NCBI GenBank assembly: GCA_029706075.1 | Contig: JAINUG010000207.1 | Coordinates: 795,001 to 859,000 of the forward strand | Source: Aldrovandia affinis | Taxonomy: Eukaryota; Chordata; Actinopteri; Notacanthiformes; Halosauridae | Length of the DNA stretch: 64,000 nt | Direction of reading: 5' to 3' | In this document: one piece after another, positions 62,296 to 64,000 of the stretch | Numbering within the stretch: position 1 is the stretch's first letter | Layout of the letters: every line of letters starts with the position of its first letter | Translations under genes and position numbers: made by a program | The notes under the pieces: generated by a model | Seen by the model: only the letters and a program-made list of their open reading frames with translations | Told to the model about the DNA's origin: nothing | The model's database searches: none

Positions 62296-62538
62296 TTACA
62301 TCCAGTCTTTTATGTCTTTAAAACAGGCCTCCAACTGTTCGAATTGTCCTTCGCCAGGTTTCATTGATAGGTATAATTGTGTGTCATCTGCGTAGCAGTG
62401 AAAATGTATGCCATGTTTACGAATGACATCACCAAGTGGCAACATGTAAAGGGAGAACAATAATGGCCCCAAAACAGAACCTTGAGGGACACCATATTCC
62501 ACCTTGATGAGAGCAGAGGGCTCATCATTTAACTGCAC
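62296..62538 (-). pseudogene. L2 reverse transcriptase, motif B-C segment
   Basis: Eighty codons contain [17 protein letters not shown] (16-32) and the catalytic [10 protein letters not shown] (49-58). Both YADD aspartates are intact. A stop upstream of the first Met separates it from the motif A segment, and the LTR insertion lies 100 bp further upstream. Confidence 0.9.
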
Positions 62539-62639
62539 AAATTAATACCTATCTGATAGGTAGGATTTAAACGAGGAGAGTGCCTGTCCACGCAGTCCAA
62601 CTAGGTTTTCAAGTCTGCTCAGAAGAGTTTGGTGGTCTA

Positions 62640-63030
62640 TGATGTGGAATTTCCTTTAAAAAGAGTTAAAGTTGTTCCTTCGTACCTTTGTTAGTAGGCT
62701 GAAGTCTTTGTTTCCGTGTTTCAAAATGTATTTCTTTAATAGAGTAGAGAACATACTGGGTTTGTCCTCTCAAGTACAGATTGACAAAAAACCAAAGATG
62801 CAAACAGAATGGTCGTGCTTTATACATTGTAAATGAGTGTGTCACATCTCACACTCAAACAAGATGAGGTTTCAAAGACAGGAGATTACACCTGGGGAAG
62901 GAGAGGGGAGCTAAACTGGGGGGGAAGGACTGGGGCACCCAAATGGCACCATTGTCTTAGACACATCAGGGGGGAAGACACACAAAAAGGGGGGTTAGAT
63001 GTGCAAACTCTCCAACATTGTATTCCAACA
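62640..63030 (-). mobile_element. Probable solo LTR inserted in the L2 element
   Basis: The 391-bp insert begins TGATGTGGAAT and ends ATTCCAACA, giving TG...CA ends with short inverted repeats. It is flanked by a perfect 5-bp duplication, GTCTA, at 62635-62639 and 63031-63035. Removing it rejoins the L2 frame. On the minus strand a TATA-like TGTATAAAGC lies near 62815 and ATTAAA near 62740, so the LTR probably reads minus. No gag or pol is present, as expected after recombination between two LTRs. Family unknown. Confidence 0.82.
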
Positions 63031-63174
63031 GTCTATTGTGTCAAACGCAGCACTTAAGTCCAAAAGCACAAGAATAGAGATGCATCCACGGTCAGCTGAT
63101 ATCAGTAAGTCATTGACAACTTTAATAAGAGCAGTCTCAGTGCTATAGTGTTGCCTAAATCCTGACTGAAAAGT

Positions 63175-63594
63175 TTAATAGATGTAATTTGATGTCAGGA
63201 ACAAGGTCAGTCTCTGAGCTACAGCTTTCTCTAGAATTTTTGAGAGAAAAGAAAGATTAGAAATTGGCCTGTAGTTACTGAGATTTTCTGGGTCGAGGTT
63301 TGGTTTCTTTAAAAGTGGCTTAATTACTGCCACTTTTTGAGAATTTGGCATATAGCCTGATGAAAGAGACAGATTAATAATGTCTAGCATGGATTGCCCC
63401 ATAACAGGAAGAAGTTCTTTAACAAGTTTTGTTGGGATTGGGTCTAATTGGCAAGTAGATGGTTTGGAGGACATAACCAATTTAGAAAATTCAGTCCACT
63501 CCAGAGCGCTAAAAAACTCAAGAGTAGCCATAGGACCCCTGTCCTGGTAAGCCTGTGCTTTCTGATCAGTGTCCGCTACAGCAGAAGGTGCCAT
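63175..63594 (-). pseudogene. L2 reverse transcriptase, fingers segment
   Basis: A 139-codon stretch contains SKPSTCQLDPIPTKLVKELLP (42-62), VAVIKPLLKKPNLDPENLSNYRPISNLSFLSKILEKAVAQRL (87-128) and ends at a stop after TSNYIY. The frame resumes beyond it: motif [11 protein letters not shown], is readable on the minus strand at about 63035-63075 with its catalytic Asp, right next to the LTR. The LDPIPT and NYRPISN blocks are classic L2 features. Confidence 0.9.
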
Positions 63595-63628
63595 TTTAGT
63601 AATTTCATCTCTAATTTTCTCAATCTTC

Positions 63629-63874
63629 TCAGAAAAAGTTCATGAAATCATTACTATTATAGGCTGCCGGAGGCTTAGCATTGGTTTCAGTCTGGTTCTT
63701 TGTCAGTTTGGCCACTGTATCAAAAATAAATTTTGGATTATTCTTATTATGCTCAATCAGATCAGACAAATAGGTTGACCTTGCGGAGGAGAGACCATAT
63801 TTGTACTGTATCAGACTGTCTTTCCAGGCAGAATAAAATACTTCTAATTTAGTGGATCGCCACTTACGTTCCAA
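63629..63874 (-). pseudogene. L2 ORF2 linker before the reverse transcriptase
   Basis: An 81-codon stretch has ERKWRSTKLEVFYSAWKDSL and SDLIEHNKNNPKFIFDTVAKLTKN. These are the blocks normally found between the endonuclease and reverse-transcriptase domains of L2-like elements. It is separated from the next segment by a frame break near 63595-63628. Confidence 0.85.
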
Positions 63875-64000
63875 CTTGCGAGAAGCTTGTTTAAGAGCAC
63901 GTGTGTGGTCAGTATACCATGGTGCAAGCTTCTTTTGGTTCGTTTTTTTCTTTTTGAGAGGCGCAACAACATCAAGAGTGTTGCGCAGGGTGTAATTTAG

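Larger units (their letters stand above)
60915..64000 (-). mobile_element. L2-type LINE, runs past the window end
   Basis: The 3' tail at 60915-60960 is (ATCA)n followed, reading inward, by TTTATTTTTGTATAGCGCC. Further up the minus strand come 3' untranslated sequence, the protein C terminus (61663-62283), reverse-transcriptase motif C (62296-62538), the palm and fingers (63030-63594) and the linker before them (63629-63874). The element is at least 3.1 kb and its 5' part lies outside the window. Several frame breaks and an inserted LTR make it inactive. Confidence 0.92.

Overview
This is a window of ray-finned fish (probably teleost) nuclear DNA. Single-copy sequence is AT-rich and intron-like. 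The one cellular coding segment is a vertebrate exon with clean splice sites. The repeat content is also fish-like: tRNA-derived SINEs, L2 and CR1 LINEs, decayed Tc1-type and hAT transposons, and long CA repeats. There are no bacterial features such as operons, Shine-Dalgarno sites or dense ORFs. The exact species cannot be read from the window.

The only host coding sequence I can support is one 217-bp plus-strand exon at 12042-12258. It encodes part of the glutamate-binding domain of a group III metabotropic glutamate receptor, closest to mGlu8 (grm8) from memory of the family. I saw no further exon in the 51.7 kb downstream or the 12 kb upstream, so almost all of the window is probably flanking intron. 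Very long introns are normal for this gene family.

Layout: 1-12041 is upstream intron. It holds a short Tc1-like remnant (4125-4556), two related SINEs tail to tail (4688-5380), a third SINE (5999-6212) and the long copy of a TG...CA-ended element (7846-8520). The exon is at 12042-12258. From 17 to 24 kb there is a cluster of L2 3' tails, a short copy of the TG...CA-ended element, three decayed Tc1-like elements and a pyrimidine-rich tract. From 24 to 42 kb the sequence is mostly unique and intron-like, with scattered SINE relics and simple repeats. From 42 to 49 kb there is a 107-bp AC array, degenerate minisatellites, and a ~510-bp tandem duplication whose first copy carries a hAT element. 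From 52 to 54 kb lies a CR1-type LINE with a broken reverse transcriptase, followed by a ~45-bp minisatellite at 54.6-55.1 kb. From 55.9 to 58.7 kb a SINE is split by a Tc1-like element, which is itself split by another DNA transposon. From 60.9 kb to the window end is a minus-strand L2 LINE, split by a probable solo LTR with a 5-bp target duplication.

I found no new biological system. The best observations are evolutionary: nested insertions whose order can be read, a hAT filled site beside its own empty site, a solo LTR that splits an L2 reverse transcriptase just after motif A, a deletion-derivative pair of an element I cannot classify, and a palindrome formed by two SINE tails. Most long ORFs here are repeats or chance.
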